64,000 bases of DNA. Source: Mycetocola manganoxydans (GTDB lineage: Bacteria > Actinomycetota > Actinomycetes > Actinomycetales > Microbacteriaceae). The notes beneath the pieces were generated by a model. That model did not search any database, was not told where the DNA came from, and saw only the letters and a list, made by a program, of their open reading frames with translations. The translations under genes were made by a program, and so were the position numbers. Each line of letters starts with the position of its first letter. Positions within the stretch are counted from its first letter, which is position 1. This document shows positions 8,921-17,930 of this stretch, piece after piece. The stretch is from positions 62,001-126,000 of the forward strand of contig NZ_RCUV01000007.1 of the NCBI RefSeq assembly GCF_003667545.1, written 5' to 3'.

Positions 8921-9393
8921 TGCGGGTCCACGTCCCGATCCACTTGCGCTGGGGCGACCTCGACGCATACAACCACGTCAACAACGTGGAGCTCATGCGG
9001 CTCCTCGAGGAAGCCCGAGTGCGGGTGTTCTGGCGTGACGACGCCGAAGGCGGCGACGTCGACGCTGGGATGGCGCTGATCGAAGCGGAAGCAGGGTCGA
9101 ATACGATCACCCTCATTGCCAGGCACGAGGTCGAGTACCTGTTGCCCATCCCGTACCAGCGTCAGCCGCTCGACGTGCAGGTGTGGATCGGGAATCTTGG
9201 CGGCGCAAGTCTCGAGGTGGACTACGAGGTGTACGGTCCTGTCGGCGGCGATCAGCCGTTGTACGCCCGCGCATCGAGCACCATCGTGCTGGTCGACGCG
9301 GCGACGTCGCGTCCCCGCCGGATCACCGACGAGGAACGCACCGCGTGGACCCGCTACCATGAGGATCCGATCCCGTTCGTCAAGCGACGTTAG
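8920..9393 (+). CDS. Acyl-CoA thioesterase, 4HBT hotdog family
   Basis: A 157-residue hotdog-fold thioesterase. The N-terminal WGDLDAYNHVNN motif (Asp15, His19, Asn21) is the 4-hydroxybenzoyl-CoA thioesterase signature. The rest follows the FadM/YbgC layout, ending in TRYHEDPIPF. It should hydrolyse acyl-CoA in the cytosol; chain length is unknown. The ATG overlaps the ettA stop codon by one base. Its end overlaps the convergent tesB-like gene by 4 bp, so two thioesterase genes meet tail to tail. Confidence 0.9.
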   Translation: MRVHVPIHLRWGDLDAYNHVNNVELMRLLEEARVRVFWRDDAEGGDVDAGMALIEAEAGSNTITLIARHEVEYLLPIPYQRQPLDVQVWIGNLGGASLEVDYEVYGPVGGDQPLYARASSTIVLVDAATSRPRRITDEERTAWTRYHEDPIPFVKRR

Positions 9394-10280
9394 GCGGGGC
9401 CGCCGGCCGACAGCGCCAGTGGCACCCGAACCATGCCCTCCTGGGCGACGCTCGCGACGAGGACACCGTCGCGCGAGTAGAACCTGCCCTGTGCAAGCCC
9501 GCGCCCGCCGGACGCGCTCGGGGACTCCTGGACATAGAGAAGCCACTGGTCGACGCGGACCGGCCGGTGCCACCACATCGCGTGGTCGAGGCTGGCCGCC
9601 TTCAGGTCGCGCGTCATCCACGGCAGACCGTGGCGGCGCATGATCGACTCGAGGAGCGGGTAGTCGCTCGCGTAGGCGAGTGCAGCCCGGTGCAGGTTCT
9701 CGTCATCGGGCAGATCGCCGATCGATTTGATCCACACGGCATTCGTTGCTGTCCGCTCTCCCTCGACCGAGAGATAGATCGGTGACGGCACGTGGCGGAT
9801 GTCGAACGGCCGGTCTCCCGCCCATGACCGGGCAACGGGATGGTCGATGTGGGCGAGGACTTCAGCTGTCGTCGGAAGGTCCTCCGGGTCCGGGTAGCCT
9901 TCGGGCATCGGCGCCTGGTGGTCGAGGCCTTCGTCGATGTCCTGGAATGACGCGATCATCGACAGAATGGGCAGTCCGTTCTGATAGGCCTGTGTTCGGC
10001 GGGTGGAGAACGACCGACCGTCATGGATCCGGTCGACGCTGAACGTGATCGGCTGGTTGACGTCCCCCGGCCGAAGGAAGTAGGCGTGCATCGAGTGGAT
10101 GACGCGCTGTTCCTCCGTGGTGCGCGACGCAGCCATCACCGATTGTGCGAGAACCTGGCCCCCGTACACCCGTCCTCCCGGCATCCACTGAGACGGCCCC
10201 GTGAAGATGTCCTCACTCGTGCGAGCGCCTGTGTCCGACAGGTCGAGGGCGCGAAGCAGGGAATCGAGGGGGTCGGTCAT
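9390..10280 (-). CDS. tesB: Acyl-CoA thioesterase II (TesB family)
   Basis: A 296-residue double-hotdog protein. Landmarks are MPGGRVYGGQVLAQSV, IHSMHAYFLRPGD, DGRSFSTRR with QNG, and in the C-terminal half LDHAMWWHRPVRVDQWLLY with GRGLAQGRFYSRDG, all typical of TesB, which hydrolyses medium- to long-chain acyl-CoA. The start at 10280 follows GGAGA. It is divergent from the 217-residue unknown protein, with 65 bp between them. Confidence 0.93.
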   Translation of the reverse strand: MTDPLDSLLRALDLSDTGARTSEDIFTGPSQWMPGGRVYGGQVLAQSVMAASRTTEEQRVIHSMHAYFLRPGDVNQPITFSVDRIHDGRSFSTRRTQAYQNGLPILSMIASFQDIDEGLDHQAPMPEGYPDPEDLPTTAEVLAHIDHPVARSWAGDRPFDIRHVPSPIYLSVEGERTATNAVWIKSIGDLPDDENLHRAALAYASDYPLLESIMRRHGLPWMTRDLKAASLDHAMWWHRPVRVDQWLLYVQESPSASGGRGLAQGRFYSRDGVLVASVAQEGMVRVPLALSAGGPA

Positions 10281-10345
10281 GAGTCTCCGATCGAAGGTGG
10301 GGCGCGGTCGGTGTTTGCTGCGCTGTCAGTTAGTTTAGACAGCAG

Positions 10346-10999
10346 ATGACGAACACATTTTCGCTGGAAGACTCCGCCGCGATGGCCGATCTCCGCACCT
10401 ATCTGGCCCGGGCGCGAGTGGTCGACGACACCGCCGTCCGGTTGATTGCCGCGGGGGGAGTACTCGCGGTGTACGCAGCGGTCCTCTACCCGCGCGGGCT
10501 GCTCGATTCGAGTCCGACGATCCTCGGCCTGCGGACGTTCGCCGAAACATCCGGCGCCGTTTTCGATCGTGTGGTCCCACCGGCCGCGATCTCCGATCGG
10601 CTCGCCGCCCTGGAGAGTTCAGCGGGCGCGGTCCAGGTCTCGCTCCCCGACAGCGATGTGCGAACGAGCTGGTCAGGGATCGCGCCTCCCCGTGGTGCCT
10701 GGGAACAGATCGGCTCGGTGAGTTCCGTGGTCCTGGAACTCGTCGCGCGTGACGGTGCCGGCGAGGTGGCGCGTGCCGTACCTGAGAACACCGGCGACCT
10801 GCTTGTCCAGCGGGTGCGATCGGACGTGTGGTCGCGGCCGCTCAGTGAGTCCCAGCCGGTTCCCGCCGGACTCGCGTTCGCCGCTGCGAGCCTCGGGTTC
10901 CTGGTCGGGGAGGAAGAGGTTCCGCTCTTTGTCTCCGGGCAATGGCTCCGCGCGAGTCCTGTTCGAGGCCACGTCCTCGTCCGCAGCGGGCGCGGCTGA
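10346..10999 (+). CDS. Hypothetical protein, 217 aa
   Basis: A soluble protein I do not recognise. Residues about 1-110 contain helices and the Leu-Tyr-Pro-Arg-Gly stretch. The middle (about 100-160) has beta character, and the C-terminal part contains FVSGQWLRASPVRGHVLVR. No cysteine or catalytic signature is evident. Codon use matches its neighbours. The ATG at 10346 lacks a ribosome site; TAGTTT 9 nt upstream suggests a nearly leaderless message. It is divergent from tesB. Confidence 0.7.
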   Translation: MTNTFSLEDSAAMADLRTYLARARVVDDTAVRLIAAGGVLAVYAAVLYPRGLLDSSPTILGLRTFAETSGAVFDRVVPPAAISDRLAALESSAGAVQVSLPDSDVRTSWSGIAPPRGAWEQIGSVSSVVLELVARDGAGEVARAVPENTGDLLVQRVRSDVWSRPLSESQPVPAGLAFAAASLGFLVGEEEVPLFVSGQWLRASPVRGHVLVRSGRG

Positions 11000-11009
11000 T
11001 TCACTGGTC

Positions 11010-11174
11010 TCAGCCGAGAAGCTCGGTCATGCTTTCCTGGGCGATCCTGCGAAGCACAGGCGAGTCGTCCGACGAGAGCATCACAGCGGATGCCATGACG
11101 AGAGCCCACCCCTCGGCGCGCCTCCAGGTGGCTTCGATCGTGATGTCGACCTCAGCCGCCGGTGTGGTTCCCAT
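11010..11174 (-). CDS. Possible small protein, 54 aa
   Basis: A short frame starting with MGTTPAAEVDITIEATW and ending in Thr-Glu-Leu-Leu-Gly, with amphipathic helical character and third positions rich in G and C. GATGCT lies 6 nt before the ATG, the leaderless spacing seen elsewhere here. It fills the gap between the unknown 217-residue gene and the FAD dehydrogenase. Evidence is limited to composition and position, so it may be non-coding. Confidence 0.4.
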   Translation of the reverse strand: MGTTPAAEVDITIEATWRRAEGWALVMASAVMLSSDDSPVLRRIAQESMTELLG

Positions 11175-11209
11175 GACCCCAGCATCGCAACCGTTCCCGT
11201 TTCGGTCGC

Positions 11210-12877
11210 TCAGAGCAACTGGACGTCGATCGCGCGGCCGACCGTTCGACCGGTGAACAGGCATCCGCCGAGGAAGGTTCCCTCGAGCGCGCGGTAGCCG
11301 TGCATGCCGCCGCCGCCGAAACCGGATGCTTCACCGGCCGCATAGAGGCCTGCGATTGGTGTACCGGACGCATCGAGCGCCCGGCCGGACAGGTCGGTAT
11401 GGATGCCGCCGAGGCTCTTCCGGGTGAGGATGTGGAGCTTGACGGCGATGAGCGGCCCGGCTTTCGGATCGAGCAGCTTGTGCGGTGTGGCTACCCGGAG
11501 AAGTTTGTCACCCCGTGAGGCGCGGGCTCCCCGAACAGCGGTGATCTGCGCGTCCTTCGAGAAGTCGTTGTCGAGCTGGGCGTCACGCCATCGGATCTCC
11601 TGTTCCACCCGTGCGACGTCGAGCGGCGCATCGCCGGAAAGCGTCCGCATCCCCTCGAGCAGTCCGGAGAGGTTGGGCGAGACGACGAAGTCCTCGCCGT
11701 GTTGCTTGAACGCTTCCACCGGCCCGGGAGCTCCCGCCCCGAGGCGTTTGAGCAGCAGTTTCACATCCTTGCCGGTGAGGTCCGGGTTCTGTTCGCTTCC
11801 CGAGAGCGCGAATTCCTTTTCGATGATCTTTTGCGTGAGCACGAACCAGCTGTGGTCGTAACCGGTGGAGACGATGTGCTTGAGCGTGCCGAGAGTATCG
11901 AACCCGGGGAACAGCGGTGCGGGCAGTCGCGTGCCCGTGGCATCCAGCCAGAGAGATGACGGTCCGGGCAGGATCCGGATGCCGTGGGCCGGCCACACCG
12001 GATCCCAATTGGTTATGCCCTCGGTGTAATGCCACATCCGGTCGCCGTGAACGAGGTGCGCGCCGGCATCCTGCGCGATCCCGAGGCCGCGACCGTCGAC
12101 GTGGGCGGGCACACCCGAGAGCATGGATCGCGGCGGAGTTCCGAGCCGCTCGGGCCAGTTCTCGCGAACGAGATCGAGGTTGCCGCCGATCCCGCCGGTC
12201 GTGATGACGACCGCTTCAGCAGTCAGCTCGAATGCTCCGTCGACGTCGCGGGAGCTGGCTTCGCCTCGCGCCGCATCCGACGGCGAGAGGATGCTGCCGC
12301 GAACGCCGGTGACCGAGTCGCCGGTGCGCACCAGTTCGTCGACCCGGTGGCGGGGGAGCAGATGCACCCGACCGTCGGAGACCCCAGCGAGCACGCGGCG
12401 AAGGAACGGCTCGACGATGGCGGGGCCCGTTCCCCACACGATGTGGAACCGCGGGACCGAGTTTCCGTGCCCGTTAGCGGTGTAGCCGCCCCGCTCGGCC
12501 CACCCGACGACGGGAAAGAAACCGATGCCCAGTGCATTCAGCCACGCGCGTTTGTCACCGGCGGCAAAGTCCACATAGGCCTCCGCCCAGCGCTTTGCCC
12601 AGCCATCGTCGGGCCGGTCGAACGCGGCGGAGCCCTGCCAGTCCTGCCAGGCGAGGGCATGTGAGTCACGGATCCCCATCCGCCTCTGCTCGGGGGTGTC
12701 CACGAGAAAGAGTCCGCCGAACGACCAGTGTGCCTGGCCACCGAGACAGCTGCGTGGTTCCTGGTCGACGAGGAGAACTCGCCGACCGGCATCCGATAAT
12801 TCAGCGGCGGCGACGAGACCAGCGAGTCCGGCGCCGACGATGATGACGTCGGCCGAGGTCGGTGTGGGCGCTGGCAT
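11210..12877 (-). CDS. FAD-binding dehydrogenase (fumarate reductase / 3-ketosteroid dehydrogenase-like flavoprotein)
   Basis: A 555-residue flavoprotein. The Rossmann motif VIIVGAGLAGL (GxGxxG at residues 15-20) and an Asp-Gln-Glu segment at the end of the second strand bind FAD. LGGQAHWSFGG resembles the GGxxxxSGG loop of the succinate/fumarate dehydrogenase superfamily. The C-terminal GLYAAGEASGFGGGGMHGYRALEG is the second FAD contact. Full-length homologues are annotated as FAD-binding dehydrogenases without known substrate; steroid activity is not implied. The start at 12877 follows AAGGAGAT. Confidence 0.88.
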   Translation of the reverse strand: MPAPTPTSADVIIVGAGLAGLVAAAELSDAGRRVLLVDQEPRSCLGGQAHWSFGGLFLVDTPEQRRMGIRDSHALAWQDWQGSAAFDRPDDGWAKRWAEAYVDFAAGDKRAWLNALGIGFFPVVGWAERGGYTANGHGNSVPRFHIVWGTGPAIVEPFLRRVLAGVSDGRVHLLPRHRVDELVRTGDSVTGVRGSILSPSDAARGEASSRDVDGAFELTAEAVVITTGGIGGNLDLVRENWPERLGTPPRSMLSGVPAHVDGRGLGIAQDAGAHLVHGDRMWHYTEGITNWDPVWPAHGIRILPGPSSLWLDATGTRLPAPLFPGFDTLGTLKHIVSTGYDHSWFVLTQKIIEKEFALSGSEQNPDLTGKDVKLLLKRLGAGAPGPVEAFKQHGEDFVVSPNLSGLLEGMRTLSGDAPLDVARVEQEIRWRDAQLDNDFSKDAQITAVRGARASRGDKLLRVATPHKLLDPKAGPLIAVKLHILTRKSLGGIHTDLSGRALDASGTPIAGLYAAGEASGFGGGGMHGYRALEGTFLGGCLFTGRTVGRAIDVQLL

Positions 12878-12952
12878 CGGGATCTCCTTCGGCCCGTCAG
12901 CTCCGTCGCCGGCGGGCTGCCCCCATCGTAGGAGATGGGCGGGGGCCTGGCG

Positions 12953-13348
12953 CTACTCCTCGAACGTGTTGACCATCGCCTGGGCGGCGCGCTCGAGGTA
13001 GTCCCAGAGGGTTGCCTCGTGGAGTGGCGACAAACCGAGGGTGTCGACGGCGGCGCGCATGTGAAGGAGCCAGCGGTCCCTGGCATCCGGATTGACCTTG
13101 AACGGCATGTGCCGCATCCGCAGGCGCGGGTGGCCTCGCTGCTCGCTGTAGGTGGACGGTCCGCCCCAGTACTGCTCGAGGAACATCAGGAGTCGCTCCG
13201 TGGCCGGACCGAGATCCTCCTCCGGATACATCGGTTTGAGCACGGGATCCGCTGCGACGCCCTTGTAGAACTCGACGCAGAGCTTCTCGAATGTTGGCCG
13301 GCCTCCGACCTCCGTGTAGAAGGTGGATGCCATCGCGTCACTTGCCAT
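12953..13348 (-). CDS. glbO: Truncated haemoglobin, group II (TrHbO)
   Basis: A 131-residue 2-on-2 globin. The GGxxT segment at 15-19, FY near helix B, YPEEDL, then YWGGPSTYSEQRGHPRLRMRH with the proximal His80, and Trp93 in the G helix match mycobacterial GlbO, which binds O2 with high affinity. The ATG at 13348 overlaps the end of the mechanosensitive channel gene by 11 bp; an in-frame ATG at 13333 is an alternative. The overlap and shared strand indicate co-transcription with the channel gene. Confidence 0.93.
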   Translation of the reverse strand: MASDAMASTFYTEVGGRPTFEKLCVEFYKGVAADPVLKPMYPEEDLGPATERLLMFLEQYWGGPSTYSEQRGHPRLRMRHMPFKVNPDARDRWLLHMRAAVDTLGLSPLHEATLWDYLERAAQAMVNTFEE

Positions 13349-14468
13349 CTGAATCCTCACTACCGGTGGATGCGGGGCCGGCATCGGCCCGGGGAGCGGA
13401 CTTCTTGGGTCGGCGTGGTGCCTTCGGGCGTCGCGCCGGTACCTGCGCTTCAAACGGAGCGGTGTCGACGACGGGCACCGCGGCGGCGGCTTCGGCTGCT
13501 GCATCCGGTACCTCGCTTCCTGAGGTCACAGCAGCGGCGCCGTCCGAGTTGGTGCTCCCGGCAGAGACTGGCCCGTCCCCGGAAGCCATGACGACGCTGT
13601 TGAGCGGGGTGAGTCCGGAACCCATGCCGTCGAGAGCCTTCTTCAGGTGGAGCCGGAGGTCACGGGCAAAGTCCCAGCGGGCACCGACCCGGGTGCGCAC
13701 GACGAGCCGAACGACGAGGGCCTCCGCCGAGATGGACTCCAGTCCCCAGACCTCGGGCTTGCCCAGCATCGCGGAGCGCCACTTCTTGCTCGACGCCAGG
13801 GCGCGAGCGACCCGGAGCAGCTCGGCCTGCACTTCTTCGACGTCGGACGCGTAGGGGATGGCGAGGTCAACGATGACCCGGGCCCAGCCCTGTGACATGT
13901 TTCCGGTCCGCAGGATCTCGCCGTTGCGCACGAACCAGAGGGTTCCCTCGACGTCGCGGACCTGGGTGATGCGGATGCCGACGGTCTCGACGACACCGGT
14001 CGCCTGTCCGAGGTCGACGACGTCACCGACGCCGAGCTGGTCTTCCATCACCATAAAGAGCCCGTTCAACACGTCCTTGACGATGTTCTGGGCACCAAAA
14101 CCGAGACCCGCGCCGAGGGCAGCGGTGAGGAGCGCGAACGACCCGAGGATGCTCTGGTCGATCACATTGACGATGAGGAGAACGGCGACGACGACCACGG
14201 TCACGTTGATGATGTTGGTCAGCACAGAACCGAGCGTCCGTGTGCGCTGAACGACGCGGGCCGTTGTCACCGGAGAGACGGTGAGCGACTGAGTGTCGTC
14301 GACGTTCTGGCCCTTCTTGACCCCCGACACGATCTGCGCGACAACGCGGCGGATCGTGAAGAGCAGAAGCCAGCGCACCACGAAGGCGAACAGGATGATC
14401 AGGGCGACGCGAACGATTTTGAGTTCGTAGATGCCAGCAACGACGGCTGTGAAGGATTCCCAAGTCAT
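13338..14468 (-). CDS. Small-conductance mechanosensitive channel (MscS family)
   Basis: A 376-residue membrane protein with an N-terminal membrane helix, a second around residues 75-95, and the pore-lining region ALLTAALGAGLGFGAQNIVKDVLNGLF, the TM3 signature of MscS. The beta domain with DVVDLG follows. The last 80 residues are a Pro/Ala/Lys-rich cytoplasmic tail. It releases solutes on hypo-osmotic shock. The start is taken as ATG 14468, since TAGACT lies 9 nt upstream; a TTG at 14477 is possible. glbO overlaps its end. Confidence 0.92.
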   Translation of the reverse strand: MTWESFTAVVAGIYELKIVRVALIILFAFVVRWLLLFTIRRVVAQIVSGVKKGQNVDDTQSLTVSPVTTARVVQRTRTLGSVLTNIINVTVVVVAVLLIVNVIDQSILGSFALLTAALGAGLGFGAQNIVKDVLNGLFMVMEDQLGVGDVVDLGQATGVVETVGIRITQVRDVEGTLWFVRNGEILRTGNMSQGWARVIVDLAIPYASDVEEVQAELLRVARALASSKKWRSAMLGKPEVWGLESISAEALVVRLVVRTRVGARWDFARDLRLHLKKALDGMGSGLTPLNSVVMASGDGPVSAGSTNSDGAAAVTSGSEVPDAAAEAAAAVPVVDTAPFEAQVPARRPKAPRRPKKSAPRADAGPASTGSEDSDGK

Positions 14469-14533
14469 ATCCGGCAAAGTCTACCGACCGGTCGCCGCGC
14501 GAACGCTGGGACCCGCTGCCCCATGAACGCGAA

Positions 14534-14583
14534 ATGCCGGGTTTCGCGGGTGTCGGACGCATCCGACCCGCGAAACCCGGCAC
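14534..14583 (-). terminator. Long hairpin behind pepN
   Basis: Arms of 19 pairs (GCCGGGTTTCGCGGG at 14536 and its complement ending at 14581, plus an inner CGG/CCG after a 2-nt bulge) close on ACGCAT. There is no T-run. The 5' arm core TTTCGCGGGTGTCGGACG is nearly the same as that in the hairpin at 47895-47956. Confidence 0.7.
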
Positions 14584-14594
14584 CTCGTGACGGA

Positions 14595-17141
14595 TCAGGC
14601 GCGCGCGTCGCGCTCCTGGGCCTTCAGCGCACGCTCGACACCGGCGAGGTTCTCGACCACGATCCGGCGAAGAGCCGGTGGCTCGGCGTTCTCGTCGAGC
14701 CACGCGATCGTCGCGTCGCGGAGTTCTGCGTTCGCGAGCGGGGCCGGGTACATCCCGACAGCGAGGTATTCGGCGATCTTGTAGCTGCGCGACTCCCAGA
14801 TGCCCTGCAGCATCCCGAAGTAGTCCGGGATGAACGACGCGAGCACGTCCTTGTCGCGGGCACGCTGGAACCCGATCCCCGTCCACTGCACGATTGCGTT
14901 CGGTGCGGTGTCGCTGTCGACGACGGATGCCCACGCGGCACGCTTCGCTTCGAGCGTCGGGATTGCGGCACGGGCGAGTGCCGCTGCCTTGGCACCGTTG
15001 GCCGTGTTGTCGTTCGCGAGCGCTGCGTCGACCTCGTCGTTTCCGGCGACGCCGCTGGCGGTGAGCGCTGTGAGGAGTTCCCAGTCCAGGTCGGTGTCGA
15101 CCTCGAGGCCATCGAGCGTGAGTTCTCCCGACCGCAGGCCGCGGAGGATGTCGACGTGCACGTCGGTCGACGCGACGCCGGCGAAGAACTTCACGAACTG
15201 GAACTGGGCGTCAGAACCCGCCTCAGCACCTTCGGCCAGCTGCCAGAGAGCGTCGCCGACCTCGACGAGGATCTCCTCACGCGCTTTGGGGGCGACGTAC
15301 TGGGTCGACGCGAGGACGAGCTGGGTGAGGGTGGTCCGAATGGTCGTCGACTCGGTCTCGCTCGCGATGTTTCCGAGGACGAGGCGCACGTAGTCACGTG
15401 CCGGTGTCTCAGCATCGCGGGTGGCATCCCAGGCGGCAGCCCAGACGAGCGAACGGGCGAGGGGGTCCTCGATCGTCGCGAGCGACGAGGTGGCAACGGC
15501 GAGCGACGCGTCATCGAGGCGGATCTTCGCGTAGGCGAGGTCATCGTCGTTCAGGAGAACGAGGTCGGGGCGCTTCTGGCCGACCAGCTCGGAAACATCC
15601 GTCCGCTCTCCGTCGACGTCGAGCTCGATCCGGTGCTGACGCACGAGAGAGCCGTCGACCGAGTTGTAGAAACCGATCGCCAGGCGGTGCGGCCTGATGG
15701 TGGGGTACTCGGGTACGGCGGACTGCAGGACGGTGAATGATGTGATCACACCGGCGTCATCGACCTCGATCTCCGGACGGAGCGTATTGACTCCGGCCGT
15801 CTCCAGCCACAGCTTGCCCCAGTCGCTCAGGTCGCGACCGGATGCTGTCTCCAGTTCGGTGAGCAGGTCGACGAGTTCGGTGTTGCCCCACTCGTGCTTC
15901 TTGAAGTAGGCGGCGACGCCGGCGTAGAACGCGTCGATGCCGACCCAGGCGACGAGCTGCTTGAGTACCGATCCACCCTTGGCGTAGGTGATGCCGTCGA
16001 AGTTCACCTGTACGTCTTCGAGGTCGTTGATCGTTGCGACGATGGGGTGCGTGGACGGCAGCTGGTCCTGCTTGTATGCCCAGCTCTTCTCCATGGCGTT
16101 GAACGTCGTCCATGCGCCGGTCCATTCCGTGGCCTCGGCGACGGCGATGGTTGATGCCCACTCGGCGAACGACTCGTTGAGCCACAGGTCGTTCCACCAC
16201 TTCATGGTGACGAGGTCGCCGAACCACATGTGGGCCAGCTCGTGGAGGATGGTGACGACGCGGCGCTCCTTGACGGCATCCGTCACCTTCGAGCGGAAGA
16301 TATACGCCTCGGTGAAGGTGACGGCCCCCGCGTGCTCCATGGCGCCAGCGTTGTACTCGGGAACGAACAACTGGTCGTACTTCGGGAACGGGTACGGGTA
16401 GTCGAACTTCGATTCGAAGTACTCGAAGCCCTGTCGGGTCTTCTCGAAGATGTAGTCGGCGTCGAGGTACTCGGACAGGCTCTTGCGGCAGAACACACCG
16501 AGCGGGATGGTGCGTCCGTCGCTCGAGGTGAGTTCGCTGCGCACGGCGACGTACGGGCCGGCGATGATCGCCGTGATGTAGCTCGACATCACATCGGTCG
16601 GCTCGAAGGTCCACGTCTTGCTGTCCGCTCCGGCGTCAACCGGCTCAGGGGTGGGGGAGTTGGAGATGATGTCCCAGTGGGCGGGGGCGGTCACGGTGAA
16701 CTGGAACGTCGCCTTGAGGTCGGGCTGCTCGAACACCGCGTACATGCGGCGGGAGTCCGGGACCTCGAACTGGCTGTAGAGGTACACCTCGTCGTCGACC
16801 GGGTCGACGAACCGGTGCAGCCCTTCGCCGGTGTTCATGTAGATCATGTCTGCGTCGACGGTGAGCACGTTCTCGGCTGCGAGGTCATCGAGGGCGATGC
16901 GGATGCCGTCGCTCACGGCTGCGGGGTCAAGGCTCTTGCCGTTGAGCGTCACGGCATGCACGGTGCGGGTGATGGCGTCGATGAACGTCGACGAGCCCGG
17001 TGTGGCGGTGAACCGGATGGTCGTGGTCGAGCGGAAGGTCTCCGGACCAGTTGTGAGGTCGAGGGCGATCTCGTAGCTCGAGGTGGAAACGAGCGATGCC
17101 CGTTCCTGTGCTTCGGCGCGGGTGAGGTTTTCTCCGGGCAA
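14595..17141 (-). CDS. pepN: Aminopeptidase N (M1 family)
   Basis: An 848-residue cytosolic zinc aminopeptidase, the size of actinobacterial PepN. The substrate motif GAMEHAG and the zinc site HELAH (His300, Glu301, His304) with the second Glu in NESFAEW are present, followed by the ERAP1-like helical C-terminal domain. The start is taken as TTG at 17141 because AAGGAG stands 7 nt before it and no protein-like sequence lies upstream. The DsbA-like, rpiB and nei genes run divergently from it, an order that, as I recall it, matches Mycobacterium tuberculosis Rv2467 to Rv2464c. Confidence 0.95.
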   Translation of the reverse strand: MPGENLTRAEAQERASLVSTSSYEIALDLTTGPETFRSTTTIRFTATPGSSTFIDAITRTVHAVTLNGKSLDPAAVSDGIRIALDDLAAENVLTVDADMIYMNTGEGLHRFVDPVDDEVYLYSQFEVPDSRRMYAVFEQPDLKATFQFTVTAPAHWDIISNSPTPEPVDAGADSKTWTFEPTDVMSSYITAIIAGPYVAVRSELTSSDGRTIPLGVFCRKSLSEYLDADYIFEKTRQGFEYFESKFDYPYPFPKYDQLFVPEYNAGAMEHAGAVTFTEAYIFRSKVTDAVKERRVVTILHELAHMWFGDLVTMKWWNDLWLNESFAEWASTIAVAEATEWTGAWTTFNAMEKSWAYKQDQLPSTHPIVATINDLEDVQVNFDGITYAKGGSVLKQLVAWVGIDAFYAGVAAYFKKHEWGNTELVDLLTELETASGRDLSDWGKLWLETAGVNTLRPEIEVDDAGVITSFTVLQSAVPEYPTIRPHRLAIGFYNSVDGSLVRQHRIELDVDGERTDVSELVGQKRPDLVLLNDDDLAYAKIRLDDASLAVATSSLATIEDPLARSLVWAAAWDATRDAETPARDYVRLVLGNIASETESTTIRTTLTQLVLASTQYVAPKAREEILVEVGDALWQLAEGAEAGSDAQFQFVKFFAGVASTDVHVDILRGLRSGELTLDGLEVDTDLDWELLTALTASGVAGNDEVDAALANDNTANGAKAAALARAAIPTLEAKRAAWASVVDSDTAPNAIVQWTGIGFQRARDKDVLASFIPDYFGMLQGIWESRSYKIAEYLAVGMYPAPLANAELRDATIAWLDENAEPPALRRIVVENLAGVERALKAQERDARA

Positions 17142-17269
17142 CGCTGAACTCCTTAGTGCGGTGGCTGGGCACGAATCGGTCGGATCGTGCCCGACTTGCA
17201 AGCGTAGTCCTCCACTCGCATCGGGGCAGGGGGGAATGAGACGGCGGCCTTCCGTGGTTGGCTGGGAGT

Positions 17270-17884
17270 ATGAGCACTGATACCCCGACCTCCGTTGATT
17301 TCTGGTTCGACCCCTCGTGCCCCTGGGCATGGATGACGTCCCGCTGGGTGGACGAGGCGGCGAAACTCCGCAACCTCGACGTGACGTGGCACGTGATGAG
17401 CCTCGCCGTGCTCAACGAGGACCAGGATGTCTCGGAGGAGTACCGCGCGTTCTTCCCCCGCGCCCTGCGGTACACCCGGCTGATCGCGGCGGCAAAGGAA
17501 GAGCACGGTGACGCCATCGTCAAGCCGCTCTACGACGCCCTTGGCACGCGCATCCACCCGGGCGGCTCGACCGACCCCGATTCGGTGATCCCTCAGGCGC
17601 TCGCCGACGTCGGCCTGCCCCCGGAATTCGCGAAGCACTCGGAGAGCGACGCATACGATCCCCAGATGCGTGCCAGCCACTTCGACGGTATCAATCGGGT
17701 CGGCCAGGATGTCGGCACCCCGGTCATCGCGGTCAACGGCGTTGCGTTCTTCGGCCCCGTGATCTCCCCGGCCCCGACGGGTGATGAAGCCGCGAAGCTC
17801 TGGGACGGCGTCGTCGCGGTGGCCTCCTATCCCGGATTCTTCGAGATGAAGCGCAGCCGCACAGTGGGCCCGATCTTCGACTGA
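17270..17884 (+). CDS. DsbA-family thioredoxin-fold protein, Rv2466c-like (one-cysteine form)
   Basis: A 204-residue cytosolic protein with thioredoxin fold and helical insertion. DFWFDPSCPWAWMTSRW places Cys17-Pro-Trp-Ala20 at the active site and GTPVIAVNG supplies the cis-Pro loop. It closely resembles mycobacterial Rv2466c, a mycothiol-dependent reductase. Cys17 is the only cysteine in the protein: the second active-site residue is Ala, so it can only act by a monothiol mechanism, presumably with mycothiol. ATG 17270 is preferred; a TTG at 17258 is possible. rpiB follows 46 bp later. Confidence 0.88.
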   Translation: MSTDTPTSVDFWFDPSCPWAWMTSRWVDEAAKLRNLDVTWHVMSLAVLNEDQDVSEEYRAFFPRALRYTRLIAAAKEEHGDAIVKPLYDALGTRIHPGGSTDPDSVIPQALADVGLPPEFAKHSESDAYDPQMRASHFDGINRVGQDVGTPVIAVNGVAFFGPVISPAPTGDEAAKLWDGVVAVASYPGFFEMKRSRTVGPIFD

Positions 17885-17918
17885 GTGAGTGTCGGGCGCC
17901 GGCGGATCGCGAAAACGG

Positions 17919-17924
17919 CAGAAT
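17919..17924 (+). promoter_or_regulatory. Possible -10 box of rpiB, leaderless
   Basis: CAGAAT lies 6 nt before the rpiB ATG. GGGAG also lies in between, so a ribosome site on a read-through message is equally possible. Confidence 0.35.
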
Positions 17925-17930
17925 GGGAGC

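Noticed and set aside
7370-8968. 532-codon minus-strand reading frame opposite ettA
   Set aside because: It is antisense to a complete EttA with every motif intact. Long antisense frames are expected at this G+C content, and the translation is rich in Glu, Arg and Val without any domain.
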